NCBI GenBank assembly: GCA_036745495.1
Contig: DAIOGA010000001.1
Location: 161,204-225,203 of the forward strand
DNA from: Methylopumilus sp036745495
GTDB taxonomy: Bacteria > Pseudomonadota > Gammaproteobacteria > Burkholderiales > Methylophilaceae
Direction: 5' to 3'
DNA: 64,000 nucleotides
In this document: positions 25,812-34,596 of the stretch, piece after piece
Layout: every line of letters starts with the position of its first letter
Numbering within the stretch: position 1 is the first letter of the stretch
Notes under the pieces: model-generated
The model's input: only the letters and a program-made list of their open reading frames with translations
What the model was told of the DNA's origin: nothing
Databases searched by the model: none
Made by a program: the position numbers and the translations under genes

Positions 25812-26876
25812 TCATGAGCTTACAATAAGTTTTAAGTTCTCAAGCAATACTTGCATTTCTTCATCCGAACCAATTGTAAATCGTATATAAGAAGCAATTC
25901 GTATTGGATTATCAAAGCGCCTCACTACAATTCCATGATCTCTTAATTTACTTACTATGATTTTTCCGTCAACAGAATTGTGTTTAGCAAAAACAAAATT
26001 GGCGCCCGAGGGTAAGACTGAAAAATTAAGATTTTTCAATTTATCTACAAAATTTAATTTTGTATTAATAACTTTATGGCAGGTATTTTTAAAATAGGAA
26101 TCATCTTTAAAGGATTCAATACCTGCAATCAATCCTAATCGATCAATTGGATAAGAATTAAAACTATCTTTCACTCTCACTAAAGCCTCAATAAGATCCG
26201 GATGACCTATGGCGTAACCAAGCCTTAATCCCGCCAATGATCTCGATTTAGAAAATGAATGCGTGACCAATAAATTATTGTATTTTTCCGTAAGAGAAAT
26301 AACGGATTCCGTTCCAAAGTCTACATAAGCTTCGTCTACGATCACTACAGAATCATTATTCTTTTCAAGAAATATTTCAATCTCTTTCAAACTAAGTGGT
26401 ATACCGGTTGGCGCATTTGGATTGGGAAAAATAACGCCTCCATTAGGCATCAAATAATCATTTAATGCGATTTCAAACGAATCATTAAGGGGGATAGTTT
26501 TAAAATCAATCTCGTATAGTTTGCAATATACCGGGTAAAAGCTATAAGAAATATCAGGAAATAAAATAGGCGCGTCATGTTTTAAGAGCGCTTGAAAAGC
26601 AATCGCTAAAACTTCATCCGAACCATTGCCTACAAAAACATGATTAGTTTTAACATTAAAATAATCTGCAATTGATTTCTTAAGTGCCTCTGAATTTGGA
26701 TCTGGGTAAAGCCTTAAAGTATCATCTGTAAATTCTTTAATTGCTGCAATGACTTTTGGGCTTGGTCCATAAGGATTCTCATTAGTATTTAATTTAATTA
26801 AATTATTGAGTTTAGGTTGTTCGCCAGGAATATATGGCGTTAAGCCATGAACAACCTTACTCCAGAATTTACTCAT
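25812..26876 (-). CDS. hisC: Histidinol-phosphate aminotransferase
   Basis: HisC transfers an amino group from glutamate to imidazole-acetol phosphate. The 354-residue fold type I PLP enzyme has NTNENPYGPSPKV near the start, the Asp-Tyr pair VDEAYVDF and the PLP lysine in SFSKSRSLAGLRLGY near residue 215. Its ATG overlaps the hisD 3' end by eight bases. Confidence 0.95.
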   Translation of the reverse strand: MSKFWSKVVHGLTPYIPGEQPKLNNLIKLNTNENPYGPSPKVIAAIKEFTDDTLRLYPDPNSEALKKSIADYFNVKTNHVFVGNGSDEVLAIAFQALLKHDAPILFPDISYSFYPVYCKLYEIDFKTIPLNDSFEIALNDYLMPNGGVIFPNPNAPTGIPLSLKEIEIFLEKNNDSVVIVDEAYVDFGTESVISLTEKYNNLLVTHSFSKSRSLAGLRLGYAIGHPDLIEALVRVKDSFNSYPIDRLGLIAGIESFKDDSYFKNTCHKVINTKLNFVDKLKNLNFSVLPSGANFVFAKHNSVDGKIIVSKLRDHGIVVRRFDNPIRIASYIRFTIGSDEEMQVLLENLKLIVSS

Positions 26877-28173
26877 TATCTATACGATATTCCGCAGATT
26901 TCGCATGGGCTTGAAGTCCTTCGCCATGAGCTAAAACCGAGGCAATTTTTCCAAGCTTGCGAGCGCCTTGATGAGATAATTTAATTAGACTTGAGCGCTT
27001 TTGAAAATCATAAACACCAAGTGGCGAAGAAAATCTTGCTGTTCTTGATGTAGGCAGAACATGATTCGGGCCAGCACAATAATCGCCAACGGCTTCGCAT
27101 GTATTTCTTCCCATAAAGATAGCGCCCGCATGTTTAATGCTATTAACGAGCATATCTGGATCATCTACTGAAAGCTCTAAATGTTCAGGTGAAATAAAAT
27201 TTGAAATCTCGGCTGCCTCTTCTAAGGTTTTTACTTTGATCATTGCGCCTCTATTTACTAAAGAAGTCTCAATAATTTTTTTTCTTGGCATGGTATCAAT
27301 TAGTTTATTAATGCTCTCTTGAACTTGATTTAAAAACACATCGCTTGGGCTAATTAAAATCGACTGTGCTAACTCATCATGCTCAGCCTGAGAAAATAAA
27401 TCCATCGCAATCCAATCTGGATTCGATTTTTCATCTGCAATAATAAGTATTTCTGAAGGTCCTGCGACCATATCAATTCCAACCACACCGAATACTCTTC
27501 TTTTGGCTTCTGCAACATAAGCATTGCCCGGGCCTACAATTTTGTCGACCTGAGGAATCGTTTGCGTGCCGTAAGCAAGCGCACCGATTGCTTGAGCGCC
27601 GCCAATTGCAAATACACGATCAACTTTAACGAGCGCTGCGGCAGCTAAAACCAACTGATTTCTTTCTCCATGAGGAGATGGGACCACCATAATAATTTCT
27701 TTAACGCCTGCCACTTTTGCTGGAATTGCGTTCATTAACACCGAAGAGGGGTAAGCTGCTTTTCCTCCAGGAACATATAAACCTACTCGATCCAGAGAAG
27801 TTACTTTTTGACCAAGTAAAGTTTGATCATCTTCGGTATAGCTCCATGAGCTCATTAATTGTTTATTGTGATAATCAAAAACTCTTTTAGCAGCCTCTTC
27901 GAGCGCATCTTTTGATGCTATAGGAAGGCTTTCCAAAGCCAAATTTAGTTCTTTTTTAGAGATTTCAAATTCTTCCATACGAGAAAAATCTACGTGATCA
28001 AATTTTTTTGTATATTCAATTACGGCTTGATCGCCTCTTTTTTTCACATCACTTAAAATTTCTGCGACCGTTTTTTCAATCTGAGTATTTTCTTCAGCCT
28101 CAAAGAAAATAAGCTGACTTAACTGATCTTTAAAGTTTGAGTCTTGGGTATTTAATTTTTTAATTTGAATCAT
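26869..28173 (-). CDS. hisD: Histidinol dehydrogenase
   Basis: HisD oxidises histidinol to histidine in two NAD-dependent steps, with Zn2+. The 434-residue protein shows VGLYVPGGKAAYPSS near residue 130, the QAEHDELAQSIL zinc-site segment near 265 and GPNHVLPTS near 370. It is placed between hisG (8 bp gap) and hisC (overlap). Confidence 0.97.
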   Translation of the reverse strand: MIQIKKLNTQDSNFKDQLSQLIFFEAEENTQIEKTVAEILSDVKKRGDQAVIEYTKKFDHVDFSRMEEFEISKKELNLALESLPIASKDALEEAAKRVFDYHNKQLMSSWSYTEDDQTLLGQKVTSLDRVGLYVPGGKAAYPSSVLMNAIPAKVAGVKEIIMVVPSPHGERNQLVLAAAALVKVDRVFAIGGAQAIGALAYGTQTIPQVDKIVGPGNAYVAEAKRRVFGVVGIDMVAGPSEILIIADEKSNPDWIAMDLFSQAEHDELAQSILISPSDVFLNQVQESINKLIDTMPRKKIIETSLVNRGAMIKVKTLEEAAEISNFISPEHLELSVDDPDMLVNSIKHAGAIFMGRNTCEAVGDYCAGPNHVLPTSRTARFSSPLGVYDFQKRSSLIKLSHQGARKLGKIASVLAHGEGLQAHAKSAEYRIDNE

Positions 28174-28181
28174 AAGTATGA

Positions 28182-28823
28182 TTATGCTTTGAGTGCTTTT
28201 TCAAATTGACTAAGAATAGGCTGCAAGAGTTCTCTTTTTAATTTTAATGATGCTTGATTAATGATCAATCGTGAACTGATGTCAGAAATATCTTCAACTG
28301 CAACGAGATTATTAGCTTTCAAAGTTTTACCTGTGCTCACTAAATCTACGATCACATCTGCCAGACCTACAAGTGGAGCTAATTCCATTGAGCCATAAAG
28401 CTTAATTAAATCAATATGCATGCCTTTTTTTGCGAAATGTTCTTTAGCCACTTTTACATATTTTGTCGCGACTTTTAAGCGTACACCTTTTTGAATGGCG
28501 CCTGCATAATCAAAATCTTGTTTAGCCGCTACCATCATTTTGCAGCGACCAATATTAAGATCAATGGGCTGATAAAGTCCTTCCCCCATATATTCATCAA
28601 GAATATCTTTACCTGTAATCCCAATATCGGCTGCGCCATATTCAACGTAAGTTGGCACATCTGTAGCTCTTACAATAATAAGTTTTATATCTTTTTGGTT
28701 AGTATCTAAAATAAGTTTTCTTGATGTTTCAGGATCTTCATTACAAGTAATACCTATCCTCTCTAGAAGAGGGATGGTTTGTTCAAATATTCTTCCTTTA
28801 GATAAAGCGATTGTAATTTTCAT
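28182..28823 (-). CDS. hisG: ATP phosphoribosyltransferase, short form
   Basis: HisG starts the pathway by joining ATP and PRPP. At 213 residues it is the short catalytic form (HisGS), lacking the C-terminal allosteric domain of the roughly 300-residue form. Known short forms work with the regulatory subunit HisZ, which is not in this window. The sequence begins MKITIALSKGRIFEQT and contains the PRPP-binding region DVIVDLVSTGKTLKANNL near residue 155. It begins one base after murA. Confidence 0.96.
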   Translation of the reverse strand: MKITIALSKGRIFEQTIPLLERIGITCNEDPETSRKLILDTNQKDIKLIIVRATDVPTYVEYGAADIGITGKDILDEYMGEGLYQPIDLNIGRCKMMVAAKQDFDYAGAIQKGVRLKVATKYVKVAKEHFAKKGMHIDLIKLYGSMELAPLVGLADVIVDLVSTGKTLKANNLVAVEDISDISSRLIINQASLKLKRELLQPILSQFEKALKA

Positions 28824-28824
28824 C

Positions 28825-30090
28825 TTAATGAATCCGTTTAATATTGGCGCCTAATTGATTTAATTTATCTTCTAATTTTTCGTATCCGCGATCAAGATGA
28901 TAAATACGCTCGATTGTAGTTTGTCCTCTTGCTGCCAAACTTGCAATAACAAGGCTTGCAGAAGCCCTTAGATCTGTTGCCATTACAGAGGCGCCTTCCA
29001 AGTATGCTTTACCCCTAATAATTGCCGTATTCCCCCTGATATCAATCTGCGCTCCCATACGAATGAGCTCCTGCACATGCATAAAACGATTTTCAAAGAT
29101 CGTTTCAGTGACTTCTGATACACCTTCTGCAATAGTATTTAAAGCCATCATTTGTGCTTGCATGTCTGTTGGGAAAGCAGGATAAGGTGCGGTTCTTACA
29201 TTTACCGCTTTCAATTTCCCATCGCTTTTAATGCGAATTGAATTCTCATGCGATTCAATTTTAACGCCAGTTTCAATTAATTTTTGTGTAATTGCATCTA
29301 AACATTTGGACTGAACATTTTTTAAAAGCACATCGCCGCCTGTCATGGCAACAGCAGCTAAATATGTCCCTGCTTCAATTCTATCAAAGATCACATCGTG
29401 ACTTGCTTTATGAAGGGAATCTACACCTGCAATTGTAATCACATCAGTGCCTAAACCTTTAATTTTGGCGCCCATTTTATTTAAGCATTCGCCAAGATCT
29501 ACAACTTCAGGTTCTTTGGCAGCATTTTCCAAAACGGTAATTCCATTAGCTAATGAAGCCGCCATCATCAAATTCTCAGTTCCTGTGACAGTAACAATAT
29601 CCATATAAAATTTACAGCCTTGTAACTTCGATTTCGGCAAGTGTTGCGTCGAAGCTTCAATATAACCATTATGAATATCTATTTTTGCACCCATCGCTTG
29701 CAGGCCTTTGATATGGATATCGACAGGCCTTGATCCAATAGCACAACCTCCTGGTAATGAAACTCGAGCTTCACCGAATCTTGCAAGCAAAGGGCCCAAT
29801 ACAAGAATAGAAGCACGCATTGTTTTTACACGTTCATAAGGTGCATTTTTGTTAGTAATTTCTTTTGCAGTCAGTTCAGTTGAATCATTTCTGAACTGAA
29901 TATCTACGCCCATGTACTTTAATAAAGATTTGGTTGTATTTACATCTTGAAGGTGAGGCACATGTGTTAATGACAATGTGTCTTCAGTCAGAAGGGAAGC
30001 GATAAGTATAGGTAAAGCTGCATTTTTAGCGCCTGATATTTCAAGTTCGCCATGAAGGGGAGACTGTCCTTGAATAACTAATTTATCCAA
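28825..30090 (-). CDS. murA: UDP-N-acetylglucosamine 1-carboxyvinyltransferase
   Basis: MurA adds enolpyruvate from PEP to UDP-GlcNAc, the first committed step of peptidoglycan synthesis and the fosfomycin target. The 421-residue protein has KNAALPIL near residue 22 and the catalytic cysteine in GGCAIGSRPVD near residue 116, so it should be fosfomycin-sensitive. The start is TTG (30088-30090) one base after the grxD stop; the MDKLVIQG N terminus fits the family although no clear ribosome-binding site is seen, suggesting coupling to grxD. Confidence 0.96.
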   Translation of the reverse strand: MDKLVIQGQSPLHGELEISGAKNAALPILIASLLTEDTLSLTHVPHLQDVNTTKSLLKYMGVDIQFRNDSTELTAKEITNKNAPYERVKTMRASILVLGPLLARFGEARVSLPGGCAIGSRPVDIHIKGLQAMGAKIDIHNGYIEASTQHLPKSKLQGCKFYMDIVTVTGTENLMMAASLANGITVLENAAKEPEVVDLGECLNKMGAKIKGLGTDVITIAGVDSLHKASHDVIFDRIEAGTYLAAVAMTGGDVLLKNVQSKCLDAITQKLIETGVKIESHENSIRIKSDGKLKAVNVRTAPYPAFPTDMQAQMMALNTIAEGVSEVTETIFENRFMHVQELIRMGAQIDIRGNTAIIRGKAYLEGASVMATDLRASASLVIASLAARGQTTIERIYHLDRGYEKLEDKLNQLGANIKRIH

Positions 30091-30091
30091 G

Positions 30092-30403
30092 TTATGAATT
30101 AGCCTTTAATAACTTTACTAACTCCCCAGTCTCATACATCTCTTTCATAATGTCGGCACCACCAATAAATTCTCCTCGAATATAAAGCTGAGGAATGGTT
30201 GGCCAATTGGCAAACGCTTTGATGCCTTCTCTTATTTCCGGATCTTGCAACACATCAATCGCATGAAAATCAGTATCACATGCATCTAAAATTTTAGTTG
30301 CTAAACTCGAAAAACCGCACTGAGGAAATTTAGGACTTCCCTTCATATACAAAACTACATTATGCTCATTAATCGTTTTTTGAATCTTCTCTTGCGCACT
30401 CAT
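30092..30403 (-). CDS. grxD: Monothiol glutaredoxin, Grx4 family
   Basis: Grx4-type glutaredoxins bind and transfer 2Fe-2S clusters, often with BolA partners. The 103-residue protein has the expected KGSPKFPQCGFS segment, with the monothiol CGFS active site at about residue 29, and WPTIPQLYI and GGADIM for glutathione binding. It lies 16 bp downstream of the BolA/IbaG gene, its known functional partner in other bacteria. Confidence 0.96.
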   Translation of the reverse strand: MSAQEKIQKTINEHNVVLYMKGSPKFPQCGFSSLATKILDACDTDFHAIDVLQDPEIREGIKAFANWPTIPQLYIRGEFIGGADIMKEMYETGELVKLLKANS

Positions 30404-30419
30404 GCATCGCTCCTCAATA

Positions 30420-30662
30420 TTACGTTTTTAATTGACTCCATTCATTTGGTGTATAAGTCTTCATAGATAAAGCATGAATTTCACTTTTCATCTTGTCGCC
30501 TAAAGCATTAAATACCATTTGATGTTGTTTAACACGGTTTAATCCTTCAAATAATCCACTTACAATCGTGCCTTCAAAATGAGTGCCATCCTCACCTAAA
30601 ATCTCGATAAACTCGCATTCAAGTTTTTCTAGAATCGATTGTCTAATATCATTAGCTGTCAT
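30420..30662 (-). CDS. ibaG: BolA/IbaG family protein
   Basis: BolA-family proteins partner with CGFS glutaredoxins in iron-sulfur trafficking. The 80-residue length, the central FEGLNRVKQHQMVFNAL helix and the conserved C-terminal SEIHALSMKTYTPNEW match the IbaG/YrbA subgroup. Its location at the end of the mla and yadGH genes and next to murA mirrors E. coli mlaFEDCB-ibaG-murA. I cannot separate IbaG from BolA with certainty. Confidence 0.87.
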   Translation of the reverse strand: MTANDIRQSILEKLECEFIEILGEDGTHFEGTIVSGLFEGLNRVKQHQMVFNALGDKMKSEIHALSMKTYTPNEWSQLKT

Positions 30663-30665
30663 CTT

Positions 30666-31442
30666 TTAACTTCTTAATTTATAGCCGGATTTTAACATTC
30701 CCAGGGTAATGGAAGCCAACACAACGAAAAAGAAGGTTACGATTGAGAAGCTTAATAATGGAGCTACATCAGACTGCCCAAAAAAACCGTATCGAAAACC
30801 ATCAATCATGTAAAAGAAAGGGTTAAGTTGCGATACCTTTTGCCAAAAAAGCGGCAAAGAATGAATGGAATAAAACACCCCCGACAAGAAAGACAAAGGC
30901 ATAATCACAAAATTTTGGAAGGCTGCCATTTGATCAAATCTGTGCGCCCATATGCCTGCAATAATTCCAAATGTACCAAGTAATGCACCACCTATCATCG
31001 CGAATCCAAAAATAACCCATGGGTGCAACATAGGCAAATCTACGTATAGAAGAGCAAATAAGTAAATACAAGCGCCTACAAAAATACCTCTCACAATTGA
31101 AGCTATTAAGAATGCTAAGAAAAATTGAAGGTGGGTAATAGGTGTTAGTAAAATAAATACAATATTCCCCATGACTTTAGATTGAATCAAGCTTGACGAG
31201 CTATTTGCAAAAGCATTTTGCAATAAAGACATCATGATTAAACCTGGGATCAGAAATGCTGTGTATTCAACATTGTCATAAACTTTTACATGGTTTGCTA
31301 AGACATGAGAAAAAATAAGCAAATAAAGGACAGCGGTGATAACAGGTGCAGCTACCGTCTGAAAAACAACACGCCAGAATCTCAATAATTCTTTTTTAAG
31401 AAGTGTCCATGTACCTATAAATTCGGTTTTAAAATTTATCAT
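30666..31442 (-). CDS. yadH: ABC-2 type transporter permease (YadH-like)
   Basis: This 258-residue protein has six hydrophobic segments of the ABC-2 permease fold (about 22-45, 60-80, 105-128, 140-165, 175-195 and 225-248). It overlaps the ATPase gene by four bases and surely forms an exporter with it. YadGH-type transporters are linked to murA and mla genes in betaproteobacteria but their substrate is not established. Confidence 0.85.
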   Translation of the reverse strand: MINFKTEFIGTWTLLKKELLRFWRVVFQTVAAPVITAVLYLLIFSHVLANHVKVYDNVEYTAFLIPGLIMMSLLQNAFANSSSSLIQSKVMGNIVFILLTPITHLQFFLAFLIASIVRGIFVGACIYLFALLYVDLPMLHPWVIFGFAMIGGALLGTFGIIAGIWAHRFDQMAAFQNFVIMPLSFLSGVFYSIHSLPLFWQKVSQLNPFFYMIDGFRYGFFGQSDVAPLLSFSIVTFFFVVLASITLGMLKSGYKLRS

Positions 31443-32350
31443 TTTTTACTTCCGGTAAGCTTTAGAAAAACGTTTTCCAAATCGGAATTGGTAAGCTCCA
31501 TATCCAGTATTTTAATTTTTGATTTTTTTAATTCACTTATAATAAATTCTACTTCTGCAATTTCTTCAATTAAAAAACTGATCGAATGATGATCTAAATT
31601 TTTCATAAGCTTCTGAATGCTTACAGGAATTTTTTTATCTTTTAAATCTAAGCGTAGATTTAAATTTTTTGCTGAAAAACGTTTTAATAAACTTTTTGTT
31701 TTATCTAGCGCAACAATTTTCCCTTGATCCATCATGGCAACTCGACTGCAAAGCGTCTCAGCTTCCTCTAGGTAATGCGTTGTTAAAACAATCGTATGAC
31801 CTTTTTGATTCAGTTTTTTGATGAATTGCCATAGCTTTTTTCTAAGCTCCACATCGACGCCTGCTGTCGGCTCATCTAAAACAATTACCGGAGGTTTGTG
31901 CACGAGCGCCTGGGCTATTAATGCTCTTCTTTTCATACCGCCAGAAAGCATCCTCATGTTTGTATTGGCCTTGTCCTGTAGATCAAGACCTTCGATGACT
32001 TCATCTATCCAATCATCATTTTCCCGACCTTTACCAAAGTAGCCTGCTTGAAATCGAAGCATTTCGCGCACATTAAAAAAAGGATCAAATACTAATTCCT
32101 GGGGGACAATACCAAGCGATCTTCTCGCATTTTGATAATCTTGAATAACGTCATAACCCATAACTTTAATTGAGCCTGACGAAGGTTTTGCTAGCCCCGC
32201 TAGAATATTAATAAGGGTTGATTTACCCGCACCATTAGGTCCTAAAAGTGCAAAAAATTCGCCTTCTTCTATTGTAAGATCAATGCCTTTGAGAGCCTCT
32301 AATTTACCGAAGTTCTTTTTAACCTTGTTAAATACGATGGCTTTTTTCAT
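31439..32350 (-). CDS. yadG: ABC transporter ATP-binding protein (YadG-like)
   Basis: The 303-residue ATPase has the Walker A motif GPNGAGKST near residue 38, the signature LSGGMKRR near 139 and the Walker B VIVLDEPTAGVD near 160, followed by a roughly 90-residue C-terminal extension. It pairs with the ABC-2 permease immediately downstream (four-base overlap). The 46-bp gap to mlaB suggests the same transcript. Substrate unknown. Confidence 0.87.
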   Translation of the reverse strand: MKKAIVFNKVKKNFGKLEALKGIDLTIEEGEFFALLGPNGAGKSTLINILAGLAKPSSGSIKVMGYDVIQDYQNARRSLGIVPQELVFDPFFNVREMLRFQAGYFGKGRENDDWIDEVIEGLDLQDKANTNMRMLSGGMKRRALIAQALVHKPPVIVLDEPTAGVDVELRKKLWQFIKKLNQKGHTIVLTTHYLEEAETLCSRVAMMDQGKIVALDKTKSLLKRFSAKNLNLRLDLKDKKIPVSIQKLMKNLDHHSISFLIEEIAEVEFIISELKKSKIKILDMELTNSDLENVFLKLTGSKK

Positions 32351-32396
32351 TGGAATGAATGTGGAGGTTTCTTAAATGAAATTTAAGGATGCAATC

Positions 32397-32681
32397 TTAA
32401 TGAAGGGAAGATACAAGATCTTCCACTCCATATAGTTTTGCGAGGCTATTTAAATTTTTTGGTAAGTTTTTAAAAACAAATTGTGATTGTGTTTTTTTTG
32501 CTTGTCTTTGCAGTTCAAAAATCAAACTTAATGTTGAAGTGTCTATAGAAGTCACTTTTGAAAAATCAATCGTCGTTTTTTTGTCTAATTTTTGTTTATT
32601 AATCAATTCAATAATAGCTGGTATCTTTTCAATTGTAAGATCCCCACTTAACTGCCATTGATTTTTTTCAAAAACAATCAT
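32397..32681 (-). CDS. mlaB: MlaB, STAS-domain subunit of the phospholipid transporter
   Basis: MlaB is the small cytoplasmic STAS protein that stabilises the MlaF ATPase dimer. The 94-residue protein has the STAS pattern with IDFSKVTSIDTSTLSLIFEL, where the conserved ASP-Ser/Thr helix start is visible near residue 45-52. It overlaps mlaC by four bases. Assignment rests on fold and on position at the end of mlaFEDC. Confidence 0.82.
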   Translation of the reverse strand: MIVFEKNQWQLSGDLTIEKIPAIIELINKQKLDKKTTIDFSKVTSIDTSTLSLIFELQRQAKKTQSQFVFKNLPKNLNSLAKLYGVEDLVSSLH

Positions 32682-33292
32682 TTATTAGCTGTCGTTTTAT
32701 CAAAGTTAGCATTCTTTTCAGCAAGCTTTGAAATAAGAGAAGCCATGCCATTTTGTCTAATTTCATTACCAAATTGGCCGCGATAGTTTGTAACTAAACT
32801 CACGCCTTCAATAATGATATCGAAAACTTTCCATGAGTTACCGTCCTTTTCAAGCATGTAATCAATTGGTAAAGGTGGTACACCTGGTTGTATAATTTCT
32901 GTTTTTACTAAAACTTCTTCGTCTGTAGGCTCAAATCTGACTGGCTTATAACTTAGTGTTTGATCTTTAAATCTTAACAATGCACTTCCATAAGTTTTAA
33001 CAAGCATCGTTCTAAATTCTTTTTTAAATGCCTCTTGTTCTTCTTTTGTTGCTCCATTAAAAGCTTTACCAAGGACAAGTTTAGCAATTCGGTCAAAATC
33101 AAAATAAGGAAGTATTTTTTCTTCAGTAACTTTATAAGCCTTTTCTTTATTGCCCGCTTTTAAATCTTTATCTGTTTTTAAAATCTCAAAAACTTCATCG
33201 GCTGTTTTTTTAACAAAAAGATCAGGTGCCTCTGCGGCAAATAGACTCATTGAGATGAATAAACTTAAAATTACTAATAAAAACTTTTTCAT
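32678..33292 (-). CDS. mlaC: MlaC, periplasmic phospholipid-binding protein
   Basis: MlaC shuttles phospholipids between the outer membrane and the MlaFEDB complex. The 204-residue protein has a signal peptide (about 1-19, MKKFLLVILSLFISMSLFA) and the Tol-Ttg2D fold with ILPYFDFDRIAKLVLGKAF near residue 55 and the segment YRGQFGNEIRQNGMASLI near 170. It is 26 bp downstream of mlaD. Confidence 0.92.
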   Translation of the reverse strand: MKKFLLVILSLFISMSLFAAEAPDLFVKKTADEVFEILKTDKDLKAGNKEKAYKVTEEKILPYFDFDRIAKLVLGKAFNGATKEEQEAFKKEFRTMLVKTYGSALLRFKDQTLSYKPVRFEPTDEEVLVKTEIIQPGVPPLPIDYMLEKDGNSWKVFDIIIEGVSLVTNYRGQFGNEIRQNGMASLISKLAEKNANFDKTTANK

Positions 33293-33318
33293 GGCTTTAA
33301 AATCCCTTTAAATTTAAA

Positions 33319-33786
33319 TTATTTCTTTGGCTCTTCAGTCGCCTTATTATACAAGAATTGACTGATTAACTTTTCCAATACAACTGCATCTTGAGTCTTA
33401 GAAATACGATCTCCTTCTTTTAGGAAATGATCGTCACCACCTGCCTCTAGACTAATATATTGTTCACCCAATAAACCAGAGGTATATATATTTGCAAAAG
33501 TATCTTTAGGGAATGGATACCTTTTATCTATTTTTAGGGTTACAACTGCTTGATATGATTTAGTATCAAATTTAATATTATCAATGCGACCAACAACAAC
33601 ACCTGAGCTTTTAACTGGCGCCCTTGGTTTAAGGCCCCCAATATTTTCATAATTTGCTGTTACTGAATAAGTTTCACCTAAGGTATTACTTGTAAGATTA
33701 CCTACTTTCATAGCCAAGCCCATCAGAGCAGCAATCCCAATTGCCACAAATAAACCTACCCAAATATCTAATGTTGTTTTATCCAT
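33319..33786 (-). CDS. mlaD: MlaD, MCE-domain subunit
   Basis: MlaD forms the hexameric periplasmic MCE ring of the phospholipid transporter. The 155-residue protein has one N-terminal membrane helix (about 7-28) and the MCE domain with YENIGGLKPRAPVKSSGVVVG near residue 45-65 and a hydrophobic LLGEQYISLEAGG near 105. It is 18 bp downstream of mlaE. Confidence 0.93.
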   Translation of the reverse strand: MDKTTLDIWVGLFVAIGIAALMGLAMKVGNLTSNTLGETYSVTANYENIGGLKPRAPVKSSGVVVGRIDNIKFDTKSYQAVVTLKIDKRYPFPKDTFANIYTSGLLGEQYISLEAGGDDHFLKEGDRISKTQDAVVLEKLISQFLYNKATEEPKK

Positions 33787-33804
33787 AGTTAATCCAATCC
33801 TATA

Positions 33805-34593
33805 TTAATGCGCAATCATAAACGAAGTTAAAATAAAATCTAATCCCAAAACAGTAAGTGAGGAAGTGACTACAGTTCTAGTTGTAGCTCTGCTCACGCC
33901 CTCTGCTGTTGGAGGCGCATCATATCCCTCATAAAGAGCGATGATGGTACAAGCCACTCCAAACACAAAACTTTTAATAAGTCCGTTAATCACATCAAAT
34001 CTAAAATCTACATTCACATTCATTTGTGACCAAAATGCACCGTGATCTACACCAATGATTGGTACTGCAACTAAATAACCTCCCATAACACCTACCATTG
34101 AAAAAATGGAAGCAAGTATAGGCATTGAAATAACGCCAGCCCAAAATCTCGGACCAATGATTCTTGCGATTGGACTTACTGCCATCATTTCCATAGCGGA
34201 TAATTGCTCAGTAGCTTTCATTAAGCCGATTTCAGCAGTGATTGCAGTACCTGCTCTACCTGCAAATAAAAGTGCAGTGACTACTGGGCCGAGTTCTCTT
34301 AATAAAGCTAGCGCTACTAAAACACCGATAGATTCTGACGAGCCATATTTTTGTAATGTGTAATAACCCTGCAACCCTAAGACCATACCAACGAAGAAAG
34401 CAGATACTACGATAATAATTAAAGACATTACACCTGTGAAGTAGATTTCACGAATGGTTAAATGAATACGTTTAAAACTTTCAGCTGAGTAAATTAAAGT
34501 TAATAAAAATAGTCGTGTTGCGGAGCCTAAGCGCCAAATTCTTGAAGTAACTTGATTACCTAGATTACTTAAAATTTTAAAAATTGGATTCAT
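33805..34593 (-). CDS. mlaE: MlaE, permease subunit
   Basis: MlaE is the membrane permease of the phospholipid transporter. The 262-residue protein has about five hydrophobic segments and the family region LREL-GPVVTALLFAGRAGTAI near residue 90-110, then EIGLMKATEQLSAMEMMAVSP. It starts three bases after mlaF and precedes mlaD, the standard order. Confidence 0.94.
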   Translation of the reverse strand: MNPIFKILSNLGNQVTSRIWRLGSATRLFLLTLIYSAESFKRIHLTIREIYFTGVMSLIIIVVSAFFVGMVLGLQGYYTLQKYGSSESIGVLVALALLRELGPVVTALLFAGRAGTAITAEIGLMKATEQLSAMEMMAVSPIARIIGPRFWAGVISMPILASIFSMVGVMGGYLVAVPIIGVDHGAFWSQMNVNVDFRFDVINGLIKSFVFGVACTIIALYEGYDAPPTAEGVSRATTRTVVTSSLTVLGLDFILTSFMIAH

Positions 34594-34596
34594 AAG

